Source: Lycocorax pyrrhopterus obiensis (lineage: Eukaryota; Chordata; Aves; Passeriformes; Paradisaeidae). Taken from it: a stretch of DNA of 64,000 nt. The notes below the pieces were generated by a model that was not told where the DNA came from, did not search any database, and saw nothing but the letters and a program-made list of their open reading frames with translations. Positions 23,301 through 35,807 of this stretch are shown one piece after another. Made by a program: the position numbers and the translations under genes. Within the stretch, counting starts at the first letter, position 1; every line of letters starts with the position of its first letter. Where the stretch lies: contig JACSVZ010000004.1 in the NCBI GenBank assembly GCA_014706295.1, positions 4,272,638 to 4,336,637 of the forward strand. Direction: 5' to 3'.

Positions 23301-26300
23301 TTGCAGGAAAGGCTATTATCTATCTGTAGACCATCTTCTTTGGGTTTTTTCTCCTTCATCTAAGGACAGGTAAATAAGAAATTGAGCCTAAGTAAAGATT
23401 TGACCTCCAAGATACTGCATCTTGAAAATAAAGAACTCAGAAATATCCATCCTGCTTTACCCTTTGTCTTTTCACTCTGAAAATTCCCCAGGATCTGCTT
23501 CTGGCATATTGAAGAGAAGTTTCTTCTGTCAGTCCATGGGGTACCAGGATCTGCCCTCAAGTCTCTAGAAAGTATGAGAAGAGCTTTCACAAATACCGTG
23601 CGACATACTGGTGAGAAGTACAGGTTTGTCATGTGGTAAACAACAATGAAGATTTCCAGCCAAATAGGCAGGATTTGGGGGACAGCTATCCTGCTTATGG
23701 GGTCCCTGCAAGAGCAGCATTATGTTCTTGCTCAGCGATCGTTTCTCCTGGCATGCAAATGGATCACTACTGGAGCTGGCAAGGAAGTAGTTGAATTCTG
23801 AGTTCGTGTTCATTCAGCTCTCTGGGACTGAACTACAGAAATAGTTTCAAGCCTGAAGGTGGTTCACATAGCACTGCAGTCCTTTCATCTGTCAGCCCCT
23901 CTAAGCCGCCGATTACGGATCTTGACAGACCCATTAATCCTCAGCAAGTCTCACACAGGAAATCATCCTGTTTCCTCTCTGTAAAATAAAGCGTTCCCAT
24001 TCTAAGGGAAAGAGCATCATTGTGTACCTCTGCAGCTAATTATGATGTAATCAGCAGAAGAGCGGTATGCACTGACTGACAGAGTGTGGCTGGAAACAAG
24101 AAAGGGATCCAGGACGACCAGCTGGGCTACTGGTTAGCAGGAGTGAGATGATAGGGTCAGCGGACCTCCCAAAAAGGAGAAACTTGGTTGGACAATGTGA
24201 GAAAGCCAGACCCAAGAGGTCTTTGAAGCAGCTTCTACCTGGGCTAAGAACCACACTGACATCAGTGTTTACCCATGACAACTGGAACCAAGTTTAAGAA
24301 GCCTAAAATTGGCAAGACCTAAACCAAAAATGCAGTATCTACAGTGGTGACAAAATAATTGGAAAACATAACTCAGGTACGTGCAGAAAGCTCAACTGTT
24401 TTTCATTGTAGACAACTGCATTATAGCTGCTTTGAACATAAGCCCCCCAAAATTAGCAGGAAGCTCTCAATTGCTCTCAACAAGCAAGAGGACTGATTCC
24501 AGCATAAGAGCTAGCACTTGGAGATTCTCTGCCCAAAAGCAAATTTCTGCCAGATGTGGCATTTCTTCTCTCTTTTGCCTCAAGAAATAGGCAGTGCAGA
24601 TGTACCTCATCCTTTGTTTGGGACACAGACAAGTTATTGCACTTTACAGCAATGCCAAGCTGCAATTTGATCACATGTCTTCTGCATCCCCTTTAGCTGA
24701 TCTGCTTTCCAGTATTGTCCTACAATCCATGAAGCAAGCCTTTTGGTAAGGAGGCAGACAGAGGCACAGCTACCAGCAAGGCTCACTGTATTTTTGTAAG
24801 CAGCTGTCACAACCCAATGATCTTGCACAAAGTAAAGTTTATGTTAGCAACAGAGGAGGAAGAAAAGTAATTTTATCCAGTAGAAACCAGCAAAAAATAA
24901 TAGAAATTAGTTTATTCCCAGCAAAAAAGTGTATCGACTTTGCAAGGTCTAACAACCCTGCTGGAAAAGCTTTGGTCTCTGAAACACACCCTACACAGAC
25001 TTCCCTGTTGCAATCAACACAATTATTTGTCTGGTGTTAATACAGTGACATGCTGCTTTGCTGAAATGTCCCTGGCTGCCTTTCAAACTCTTCAAAAGAC
25101 AGCAAAGACTTTTGTTTGGATTTAAAACTATTTTTCAGCACCTCCATGTTGGAGTGCCCTTATAAAAGTGCCCATGGAATCTTTTGACAGGGCTGTGTGA
25201 CACAGGCACTTAAAGGAAGGAACTAATATTAGATGCTGACACTCAAGTAGGGACTTCTAGCCTTTAAAAAAGTTACTTCTTTTTAGCCCACTGAATTTTC
25301 CTGACACTTCCAACTTACTATTTTTTATTTTATAAAAAGTCTGTCTTAATCTCAAATTTTAATTAATATGTCACCAAGGAATCTAATACTACAGTAAAGC
25401 AATGCAAATATCACCACACAATATGGAACTAAAAGAAGTCAAGAAATTCTTTACAGTATGTGTTCATAAAATGGTCAAGCTTGCAAGATGAACCAGTAAA
25501 ATATCACTTTTTTTTTAAACAAAAGAAGCAAACTGTTCTCCAGGGCCCATCCTTTCAAGATTAAACAAATCCTTTCCTCCCATTTCCCTTCTATTTTGGA
25601 AGTTCTATTGAAATCAGGTATTGAAAATTTGCAGTTACACGCTAAAGATATGGAATCGATGTCCCATATGGCTGACCAAAAGTGTAACCATGAACACTCC
25701 ATCACTCTGAAAATTTACTGCCTTTGTTTCACCAACAAATGTCAGACACCTTCATAGGATGATCCTGTTCCTGTCGAATTTCACAAGGTTTCCCCAAAAC
25801 GTTATCATCGAGCTTCCAGCAAACTGTTCATATTAAATAACTCAAAGTTGACCTGATAACACAGAAAATATGGCAGGTGGTTGAAGTAATCCGGATCTTT
25901 TGATGCGACAATAAATCAAATCCACTGCAAAACAGTGTTGATAAAGGCAAGACCTTACACAGCAAAGGACACAGTAGAGCTTTCAATGCTAAATGTGTTG
26001 GGAAAGGTAGAAATTGAAAAAAATGAAAGTGGGAAAACTCTTAAGAAGGAACCACATGGTGGCAGTTCAAAAGTCTAACCATCTTCCTGTAGGTAAACAA
26101 GGAAATAACTGCGGGTAACTGTTGACTTTGCTAATGGCATTCACAGAGGGTTTTCTGAGGTTTGCTTTGCAGATGAGGAAACTGAGTCAGAGGGACTGAG
26201 TAAAGGGCCCAAAGCCACAGGCAAACTTCGCTGCCAGGGCCAAGTGTATCAAAAGTCCCCTGCAGACACCTGACTTCCAGAATCCTCCAAGAAGGAGGAT

Positions 26301-27799
26301 TAGATCTGTCTGTTTTTTCAAAGTACATGTTTGTTTTGAAGCATTCACATGCTTGCAATACGAAAGGCTATGAAACCATCACAGGGAAATGTTTTTCATG
26401 CAGTCTTACGTAATTTCTCCACTTTGAAATCAGATATCTTAAAATATGCATCTGTGTCATCTTTCAGCATCCAAACCCCTGCAAAATGTGACAGAGTCAG
26501 AGTTTTGGCAGAAGACTCATGTTTCACCTTGCAGCTTAACAATAGCTTAGAACTGCTGGTACCCTGCAGGGAGCTCAAAATCTTGTACAAGCATAACACC
26601 ACAGACAACAGGGTCAAGATATGTCACCTTACCTATCTTCTGGCTTCTCTCCAAAACCTAGCCCTTTTCTTCACCACTCCTCCACCAAAATTCTTCTCCT
26701 GACACAAGAAGCAAATCAAATACCAGCTTCCCTTCCAAAATAGCTGTAATGCAGCCCTTGAAGACCTGTACTGAAAAGTTCATGGCTCAGCTGTAACAGA
26801 GGAAAAAGAACTTACGGACTCCAAATGCTTAGGTAAAATGTAGGCCAAATTCATAGATTTCTCTTTACATAGACTCTGAAATCTATTCACTTTCTCCAGT
26901 TAGCTGAATAGCTTTTTTATGAAGAGAAGATAAAACTCTTTATCAAAATACTGAGGACCAATGCAGTTTACTATATTTCAACGGTAGATTTCTGTTCCAT
27001 GAAGAATGGGTCTGTCCAGGTTTATAATTTGTCATTTTAACACTTCCTGCTAATAGCACCTGATTTTCTTAAGCTCTCCAGATGCAATGAGGCCTTCCAA
27101 ATGCAATATGCCATCTTTTTCCAAATGGAGCACAAAGATATTAACAGCATCAGACACAGGATATTAATAACAAGGTTTTGTGGTGATACAGTAAGATGAC
27201 ACAAGTTCTTATGGAGGTTTCCAGTGGACGCCCTACAAAATCAAGGTTGAATTTTTCAACACACTGTGTGCCATCATATACAAGTAATGCAGTCAAGTAT
27301 CCAGTTATCTTTACTGAATCAGGAAAAATAACCAGTCAAAAGAAAGATTATCCAGATAGGCACATTCATTTCCACCATGCAGAGCACAATCCAGCACATT
27401 TTCTGTTTATGCAAGTACCAGTATTGTATTGCCTCGACTCTTCCGTAATTGTTTGCCTAACCTAGACCAAATAGACTATGTAGCTCTTTCCCTGTATTAC
27501 AATCATCTAAACCCAAATCTGGATAGACCTGCTTAACCAATAGTCTTCCTGCACATCCAATAAATCCAGTCTCAATGGCTGCCCCAGTTCTCCTCAACTC
27601 CTTGTTTTCTGCTCATAATGCTCATTTTCTTTAGTGTAGGAGCAGTTTATTTGGTCATTCCTTAGCACAAGAATGATCACACCAAGTCAGGGCAAATAAT
27701 CAACTCCCACCACCTCCAGCAGTGACCAGCGGAGAAATCCTACTGGAGGATATGAATATGAGACCAGCACATAACTAGCTCCCTACCACATCCTCCCAG
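20350..27799. other. Non-coding stretch
   Basis: AT-rich, no repeats of a family I can name. The longest frames (26349-26702 +, 117 codons) lack coding character. Two possible small minus-strand exons with good acceptors lie at 21509-21557 and 21681-21730 but are ambiguous in phase. Confidence 0.55.
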
Positions 27800-27967
27800 C
27801 TTCAAGAATTTCGGCTTACGGAGGACCCAGATCTTTCCTGCTTCCCACAGTTCACCAGAGTGGTAGTGATTAATGAAGCCAGCTGTGTAATCTTCTCCCC
27901 TGCATTGCGACTGAACATGACAGATGAACTTGAGCAGACTTTCAATGCCACCCAACATAGCCGATAG
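27800..27967 (+). CDS. Coding-looking terminal block, unidentified (partial CDS)
   Basis: Immediately after an excellent plus-strand acceptor (CCCTACCACATCCTCCCAG), 55 codons stay open and end at TAG. The peptide starts LQEFRLTEDPDLSCFPQF, continues TRVVVINEASCVIFSPALR and ends with LNMTDELEQTFNATQHSR, containing two Asn-glycosylation sequons and two Cys. Codons show strong purine-first bias (GTG GTA GTG ATT AAT GAA GCC). The opposite strand is also open for 90 codons, as often happens antisense to real coding sequence. It could be a last exon, a processed-pseudogene scrap or chance. No homologue recognised, and no start or upstream exon found. Confidence 0.25.
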   Translation, partial: LQEFRLTEDPDLSCFPQFTRVVVINEASCVIFSPALRLNMTDELEQTFNATQHSR

Positions 27968-30254
27968 CAGCACAGCCACATCGGTCATGCCCCATGACAA
28001 CTCTCTCCTCACTCCTCATGCTACCTCTCAGCCACATCAAGGAATGTCTCTTGGATAGGCTGAGGCTAGGGAAACTTGCATTCAAACCTCTCTTCTGTAG
28101 CTGGTTTTCTGTGCAAACATCAGCAAGGCAATTTGGGATCCTTTTTTTGGCAACGTAAAGATAGAGGCTCCTACACAGGTTGAATGAGACCAGTTTGGTT
28201 CCTGCTGGAATCTCCCTAGAAGAGTGTGTTTCTCTCCACTGAATTACAGCTGAAATCCCTTTGAGTCCTCAGCCTGCAAAACAGCATAAGGCACTGTGCT
28301 GACTCCCCAAAGGTGCTGAGGGGGAGACATATTAAAGCCTTCTAAAGTTCAATTACGGTGGTGCAGGGGTGTGTAACTAGGTAGCCTTTGTCGCCCTTAC
28401 AAAGGCAGATGTGTAGAAAGCAAAGTGAGGTAGTGGGTGGCATCTTTGTCCTGTGAAAAAGCCAGTTCTTTTTCATGCTGCCTCTTTGCCACATGGTGAG
28501 CAAACGGGCTCTCCCCTTGTACTCTTGGGCCTATAAACATGCAATTGAGCTACACGTGTACCTGACCATGGCTGGGCTGACTCATGGTGACTCCACACAA
28601 CACAAAGCCCTGATTTTGTCACACTTCCACCTGTGTGTTTGCTCTTTCCTAGCTATGTGCAAAGTCACAGCAGATAAGCCATTTGCCATGCTGGGGTGGG
28701 AGTAGAACCGGAGGGTGCCAAGGGAACAGGGGAGAAGGACTTGCTTTAAGCTCATTTCTCCTCGTCCCTAGCCCTGATGGAATGGTATTCTGCACACACA
28801 CTGAAACATTAGCATCGGCTGATTTGGAAGGAATATTGGAAATGAAGTGATAGCAGAGTAAATGTCAATGCATTCAGTGTGACACAGTGAGCACCAGATC
28901 TTAAACAGCTTCATCATTGTGGCATTTACTGTATCCTGAAATAATATTAATCCCACTGTTGTCCTTCTTGATGGAATCATCCATGAATATGGTTTATGGG
29001 ACTGGCCAAAGTGCTAATAGGTTAAAAGAACAACCTATCCAGTGTTCCACTAAATTAAGGTCGCTTCATGGGATTTAATGAAACAAGTACTATGTGGGAT
29101 TTCAAAGGACGTTCCTGTAATTCATGTCTATTTAGGGCTCCTGCTAACCAGAAACCTAATTTCTTTGAGTAAAATAGGTTTTTGTGAAGCCTGGCCATGT
29201 GAAAAAAGCTTTAAAGGGCAATAATCAGAAGACCTCATCTGTAACACTTTGTTATTTCAGTTGAGTGTTTTGAAAGTTTGGGGGATGGAGTTATTAAAAA
29301 AAAAAAAAAGATAAGGGAAAACGAAAGAAAAGCCATTCTGCAAATTAATGAGAGCAAACGTATTACTGCTATTTGTCTCCCAAAGATGCATGAATAGTTA
29401 AAGTGAGACCCAGACACCATTATATTACAAATGGTGTAGACACTTAATAAGCCAGATACCCTGCCTCACAAAATAAATAAGTAAATTGGTTCCCATATGC
29501 CCAATGAGGAATTGATGCTCAAAAATTGTGGGCAAATGCCATCACCTAAGGCCACTGCCTCAGAAATAGACCTGTATTTCCTTCCCCGGTTCTGTATGCA
29601 AATGCTGAATGAAATGATGAATGATCGATGAAATGAAGAATAGATACACCACTGGAGACAGCAAAGGGAATAGAGACAGGTGAGCTTTGTTTACTGGAAC
29701 TAGAATTTGGTCAAAACACCAGAGGCATTACCTGCTCCTGTAAAGTTGGATTTCTAATGACCACCACAGACCAAAATTTTGATCAAAGACAAAAATTCAC
29801 GATTGTCTCAAGGAAACATGAAGCATTTCCATACTTCAGACTGCTACAGTCAGCTCGTTATTCCCCAGAAGTCCAAAACAAGCTAAGAATCAATAGCCAC
29901 ACTAAATCTCTGACTCTTAGATTCAGATCTTGTGTCATGATTTCAAGATTCTGGAAATAGACTGCCAATATCTGTACTCAAGCCAAGGACTAATCCTGAA
30001 AGGTACTTGACATTAACATGTGCTGTCAGAAAAAGAGAAGGAGGCACACTGCTTGCGTTTCATACCTTGGTGACTCATCCCAAATACTTGAAAACTTCTA
30101 CTGCTAGTGCAGGCTCTTTGCAGAAGCAAAATCAGCAACTTCAACTACATCAGACTTCTGCAAGCTGCAATATAGCCATAGCTCTTCAGCCCATGGACTC
30201 AGGGGCCCAGCTGGATCCCACTACAGAAGATGCTGCAGGGATAGCAGTTACTTA
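27968..30254. other. Non-coding stretch
   Basis: No gene or named repeat. It contains a 14-base A tract at about 29296-29309 and otherwise unique-looking sequence. Confidence 0.6.
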
Positions 30255-30410
30255 TCAAAGAATCATAGAATGTTTTGGACTGGAAGGGACCTTAAAGGTC
30301 TTCTTGTTTCAACCCTCCCGCCATAGGCAGGGACACCTTTCACTAGACCGAGTTGCTATGGGGTCCATCCAACTTGGCCTTGAGCACTCTCAGGGATGGG
30401 AAATGCTACT
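30255..30410 (-). mobile_element. CR1 LINE fragment, 5'-truncated 3' end
   Basis: The plus strand reads AATCATAGAATG, then GACTGGAAGGGACCTTAAAG, and GGCAGGGACACCTTTCACTA. This is the reverse complement of the conserved CR1 3' end with its terminal ATTCTATGATTCT repeat at about 30255-30272. Similarity fades near 30400 after CTCAGGGATGGGA. The element is therefore a minus-strand copy lacking its reverse transcriptase region, as is typical of CR1. A 171-codon plus-strand frame running across it (30007-30522) is an artefact of this repeat. CR1 presence points to a bird or other sauropsid. Confidence 0.9.
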
Positions 30411-31721
30411 CCTCTGCTTTCCAACCTCCCACCTGCAGCAGGGAGGAGATGGCTTCTCTTTGACTTTCCAAATATTTTATTTCTCGTTTCACCCCATCCC
30501 AACCCTGGTCCTTCAGCCCTGATAAAACAAAATTCTCACACTGCCAAGAAATTCTGTCTCCGTCTTGCCCATAGAATGTAAGAGAACACCTTCTGCAACT
30601 TCCTGAAATCTAACATACATAACTTTTAAATCAGCAGTTCAGTGTTACCAAAAGCAAAAGGTACCTTCAATATCTCGGCAGCAGAAATCAGTGACCGTAT
30701 CTGGAAAAAGTCTCTACATTAGCTACAGATACAGCATGCTCTGCCTGCTAGCCACCACTGCCTGTCCACACACCTGCCTTGGAGCTCAGTCCTGACTTGT
30801 CAGGTGTACCCACCATGGCACATGGAGATTTAGAGCAGCGGAATGCTTCCTGCCAAAAGGAAGTTTTTCCATGTGTGCCAAAGGGACAGCCTGCATGCAT
30901 ATGCATTATTCGGATTCCTCACCTTTGAAAGGAATATGGTTCCACAGTCTGCTGCCTTCACGTGGACTCAACTGTAACAATAGTCAGGCTTAAGGGTTAA
31001 AGGTTAAGGAAATTAAGTTCAGAGACAGGACAGATGGCAGCGAAGGTTGTAACTTGAAAGAAGGTTACCAAAAAAAATGTCATTCCAAATTTTACTTTGC
31101 CATAGGTTATCTTCTTAGTAGCTCTAGTATCCACTATGCAGAATCCTCAAGACACACTTTAACCTTTAGAGACATGACCTAGACCTTGGGTTCATATCCT
31201 ATGAGGCAGAAACTGACTGGAAATGAGACCACTATATATCATATCTGCCTGACAGAATGAAATACACAGCCATCACAAGAAGAATAAAACCCTCTCTTGG
31301 ATGTGTCTGCATTGTAGAAGAGAGAGGGAAAAGATTGATTTATTTAAGCAGTACTTAACTAACAATAAACACTATGAAACGAAAACAAACTAATGCTCAG
31401 CCATTAAAGCATCCATTCAATAGCCCATCTGTCATATTGTTAAGACCTTTAGAAGTTGTTTAACAAAATGTTAAATAAGATGACATTCAGCAGCACAAAA
31501 TGCTTGACTGGCTAATGCAACAAAAAGGGGTTGGCCTGCTGGTATTTGATATACTGCTCTGTGCTACAGGCTGAAAGCACTGGAGCACATGAGGGGGCTC
31601 CCGGGCTGCCACTTTTTATCTCAGTGAGCGGTGCCAGAGCAGCCCAGAATCAGCACAAGCCAGTCTCAGCAGCATCATGCTGGACGGAAGGAAGAGGAAG
31701 AAAATCCCAACGTAGATAGGG

Positions 31722-31745
31722 AAAAAAAAAAAAAAGAAAAAAAAA
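31722..31745. repeat. Poly(A) tract
   Basis: A14 and A9 runs separated by a single G. No retroposon body recognised next to it. Confidence 0.8.
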
Positions 31746-33261
31746 GTACTATATAAGAAGTAAAATAGGAAGCAGAAGCAACAAATTGGGTAATGACAGG
31801 GAAAAGGTAGAAAGCCCAAATGATCATATTCTTGGTGACCCATGCCTGTTCCAAATCTAGTCGTTTGTGGGTTTTTTCTCAACCACTTCATAACTTCTAC
31901 ATTCAGCAGTAAGGTTTGATCGATGTGGTATGAAAATACTCCAGATTTGCCATGATAGACTATTTAGTAAATATCTAACAACTTCAAAGGTGGGTGCAGT
32001 CAGTTCAAAGACGTGTAAGTTTGTTTGTTTCTTATATGGGAACAGATTTTTCTCTTTTGAAAATAGTGACTCTCATACAATATGACTTTTTAGGAACTGA
32101 CTGCATTTAGGAACTGATGCCAGAGGCTTGTACAGCTCCAAATCTATCATCAGGCTTAAGGCAATACAACTAGGCAAGGGAGGCAGTTAGTTGGCTTTGT
32201 GCAGTTGTTGAAGAATAGATATTATTTTGCCCTGATAAAAAGGTCTGTTTCCTAAGGAAAAAAAAAACCTTTCTTTCAGATCGGCAGAAGGAAGTAAAGG
32301 GATAAAGTATTCAAGTTTAGACATGTAACAGTTTTCACAAGGCACTACTGGACATCTGTACTGTCACAGATGATGCTCCCCAGTCCCAAATGTCACTAAC
32401 AAAAACAGGAATCTGTGAAAAGAAATAGCAACATGCGAATGACTGATAAAAATAAGAGTGAAATTTTCTTTTATAATTTAAATCCTTCCCCTGGGATTAC
32501 AAGTGTGAAGCTTTTATGCTGGTATCCACACAAGGACACCCCTACTAGTCACATCAGTACAGGAGCACTGTGTCGAACTCTAGGGCAAAATGCCATAGCC
32601 TAGTGAGCTTACAGATTTTCACTGACCTTCAGTGGTAGCCCAATCCACATCAGGATGAACTATGACTAAAAGTAACCAATGTTCCCAGGTCCTTATTGAT
32701 TTAGAAAGTATTCCCTCTGAAAATATACTTTTAATCAACTGTTATTTAATACATCAGAACTGAGATACAATAGAAAACAGGAATTCAGTACGTGTTAGCA
32801 AGTCTAGATAAACACTGACTGACAAATGCAGAGAGTGTACCATGGCTGATAACAGATATTAAAATTGCAAGCCCTATTCCTACTGTGATTGATAAACAGA
32901 TTTCTTACCTGCTACGAATACATAACTAAGAATAAATTTTAAAAAAACAAAAAACCACTGTTTTCCCAGCCTTAAGTACATTCTTAGAAAGAGGGGAGAA
33001 AAAAGGAAGAAAAAACCCAATGTGCTATGCAGCGCTGGTTCTAGAACCAAATCATGTGCCACAAAGGCACATTAAGTACAAAGCAGATGCAAACGCAGCT
33101 TCAGCTTAACAGCAAGAGTGACAAGGAAACCACACAACACTTTTTCCTCTCAAATGTCCTCCCACAGCCTATTGCTTCAGCAAGACCTATTCCAGATGAA
33201 TAAGGGAAAAACAAGCAAGACCACAGCAGTGTTCTGTTGATGACGTGAGTAAAATAACAGG

Positions 33262-33310
33262 GTGTATGTGTATGTATACATATGTGTGTATATATATGTA
33301 TATTTATTTA
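33262..33310. repeat. Compound (TG)n/(TA)n simple repeat
   Basis: Alternating purine-pyrimidine tract made of TGTATG, TATACATA and TATATATATG segments, potentially able to adopt non-B DNA and likely polymorphic. Confidence 0.8.
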
Positions 33311-35177
33311 CTCCTTTCTCACTGAAATTATCTTGGCTGTCAGTAAAGAATACTTACAGTAACATCCCAGAATGATTGTTTTCCAAACTAAGAGCTCTAA
33401 AGGTCAGCCTTCAGTTATACCAAATTCAACACAACTGTGACTGTGTCACCACTTGGGAAAGGGGGAGGGGTTCATCAGCAAAACATATGGCAACAGCAGT
33501 TTATTTTATCACATTGCTGCATTGTTTTGAAGTGAAAGAAGGCTTGTAGAGAAAGACAGTATCTTTTATTAGACCATCTATTATCGTTTCTTCCCTGCCC
33601 TTTTAAAAGTAGTTTATTTTATGGGTTAAGGGTGACTAGAGCAGAGAAAAGAGCTCTGCTGTCATACTCACAGACAGGAGCAGAGAAACAGAGATAAAAA
33701 GGGAAAATAAAAAAGAAATAAAGACAGGCTGATCTATTCAAAAGCTGGCATATGAGGGTTTTATTAGAAACATGCTGGCAGAGTTAGAGGAAAGAAAACA
33801 AGGGGGAAAAAGACTCATCCTATACAATGAGTATTTGACTCTACAGACTAAGAGCTAATCCAAAACTTCAGCCAGGTCAGCAGAAGAATTCTCACAGATG
33901 CCAGTCCAGCCTCTCCTGTACGCAGTTTTCAGTTACATGAACACGTCTGTGAATGTTCAAGTGAGAAAGAGGATATATGCCCTATTTTAGACTTTATAAC
34001 CCTTCCAGTGCAAATTATGTAGAGGAAAGCCAGCTAGTTGCCTGGCAAATATGCCAGCTTTTGACACAAAGGAGAAAAGAGCATTGTATTCACCTTTTTG
34101 GTTTTTCCTCCATTTGGGGAAATACCTTTGCACTGCCGTGACCCCCAAGATATACACAGCAATAAAAGCTTTCTCACTCCAAGCTCACTTGAATAACACC
34201 ACGTAAGGTAACAGGAGAGTGTCAACACATGGAAGCTGTGCTGTTACACCACCAGGGGAAATCCTGGCTCCCACTGCAGATTCCCTGCTTGTGTGATCAT
34301 TAGTTAACTTCAAAGAAGCAGCTGACAACCTTCCACAGTGATTGAAGAAAGCTGAAAAGATCAATTACAAAAATGATTAGCATGCAAACTATACCCAGGT
34401 TCTGCAGCTAGCTATTCCTTGATAAGAATATCAGAGACCAAACAAAAGGATAAATAAACAATCCTAGCCTCTGTTTTCAGCAGAAACAGCAGGCAAAAAT
34501 AAACCTTTAGGGATACTAACTGTTGGAGACACACTTCTCTTTTTCTATCAAATATATTGCACTGAAACTTAAATGAAGCTCTAAAACTTGAAAATAAGAA
34601 AACCCATCCCATAAATGGACAAATTTGCTTCCTTGGCAAATCAGTCATCCAGCTAACGTATCTATTTCTTTCTCTTTAAAGCACTCTTGCCCTCCTCCAA
34701 AGTCATCATGAACTGTACCTGTGGTTTCTGTTTCAGGGACAAAGTAATACATTGTGACAATGTGTATTCCTGCACAGCACTAATATGATGGTTTTGCAGT
34801 TGTGGAACTAGGTGGTATCAGCATCTTTACTGTAAATACTGTTTTCAGAGCCCTACAACAGGGACATTAAAAAAAAATACCAACTTTTTTATAATGGCCA
34901 GTTTCCTGAGCCCTTCTCAACATGCTCAGTAGTTTATCAACAGGATTGTGCCCTTTGTAGCAACTGGTGGGTTTTCACATTTAGAGATTGCCTTGGCTTA
35001 CAATATAAAATGTAACCAAAAGTATGTATTCTATTACCATTTACATGAGCTGCTAAAAATGGTGGAGCAGTGTTTCTTTATCTTCTCCATGACTCAGCCC
35101 TGATACCTCTCTCCAGGGAAGCAGCAGCCACCCTGAGGGGGTCATCTCTGCTAATGGGCCATCAAGGTTTCCCAGCA

Positions 35178-35184
35178 TGACTCA
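35178..35184 (+). promoter_or_regulatory. AP-1-like site TGACTCA inside LTR copy 1
   Basis: A perfect consensus AP-1 heptamer lying about 70 bp upstream of a TATA-like ACATAATC. It is preserved in the opposite-oriented copy at 52907-52913, which suggests it belonged to the ancestral LTR promoter. Confidence 0.55.
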
Positions 35185-35525
35185 TAGAATTACATCATCC
35201 CATTGTGAGATGCCCCGCCCTGGGGGGAGGAACCGAACATTCCTACCTGTACATAATCTGAAGCTTGGGACATCATGAGGGCACTACCACTGGATTCCCA
35301 GAGGACAAGAGCTCTCAACCACCACCACTGGACCTCCACAGAAGGACCAGACCTTTCTACAGGATCACTGCTTTGACAAAACCACATCCATCACTCCAAC
35401 GGGACTGCAGCCACCATTTAATTGGACTGCTACCATCACCCTGACCAACAGGGTGTCAGGTTGTATTCTGGCGTTCTCATTTTAAGCTAGTGTTTCTGTA
35501 TTATTGCCTTTATTGCATTTTTCCT

Positions 35526-35531
35526 ATTAAA
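35526..35531 (+). terminator. ATTAAA polyadenylation signal in LTR copy 1
   Basis: The common variant poly(A) hexamer about 50 bp before the LTR 3' end, at a position expected for the R/U5 region. The other copy reads ATTGAA here, so its signal appears mutated. Confidence 0.5.
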
Positions 35532-35791
35532 CTATAGTTCTGACTTGGAATCTCCCACTGGTTTGCTTTCAAACTAGTACAGAGATAGAGTAAATGTTTC
35601 TCAGGCTTAGCTTTCCTCTAAAGACAGGAGGAAATCTGGTTTATAAATGCATCAGGCAACTATATTCCTTACTAATATGAACTAGTGCAGCTGCACTAAT
35701 AACCATGGAGCTGCACCTTTTAATAAAAGCAGAGGGTCTGGGCTGTAATACCATGCTGTTAGGGGCCAGTAGGTCCCATCAGTCCTCCCTT

Positions 35792-35807
35792 AAAAAAAAA
35801 AAAAAAA
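35792..35807. repeat. Poly(A) tract
   Basis: An uninterrupted run of 16 A, about 210 bp beyond the solo LTR, followed by a second A-rich patch. Confidence 0.8.

Larger units (their letters stand above)
30411..34983. other. Non-coding stretch
   Basis: AT-rich intergenic or intronic sequence with an A tract near 31.7 kb and a TG/TA repeat near 33.3 kb. No gene supported. Confidence 0.6.
34989..35581 (+). mobile_element. Solo LTR of an endogenous retrovirus (family 2, copy 1)
   Basis: 593 bp starting TGCCTTGGCTTACAA and ending TTTCAAACTAGTACA, flanked by perfect 5-bp duplications GAGAT at 34984-34988 and 35582-35586. The start TGCC differs from the TGTC of copy 2 by a transition. It aligns through most of its length, reverse-complemented, with 52567-53072. 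Shared landmarks include the TGTAACCAAAAGTATGT block, GCTAATGGGCCATCAAG, the TGACTCA site, CATCCCATTGTGAGATGC, GGATTCCCAGAGGACAAGAG and the CTCCCACTGGTTTG tail. Copy 1 is longer by several internal segments. No viral coding region adjoins. The 5-bp duplication fits ERVL-type integration. Confidence 0.92.

Noticed and set aside
30007..30522. 171-codon plus-strand frame
   Set aside because: It runs across the reverse-oriented CR1 tail and unrelated flanks. No conserved protein domain.
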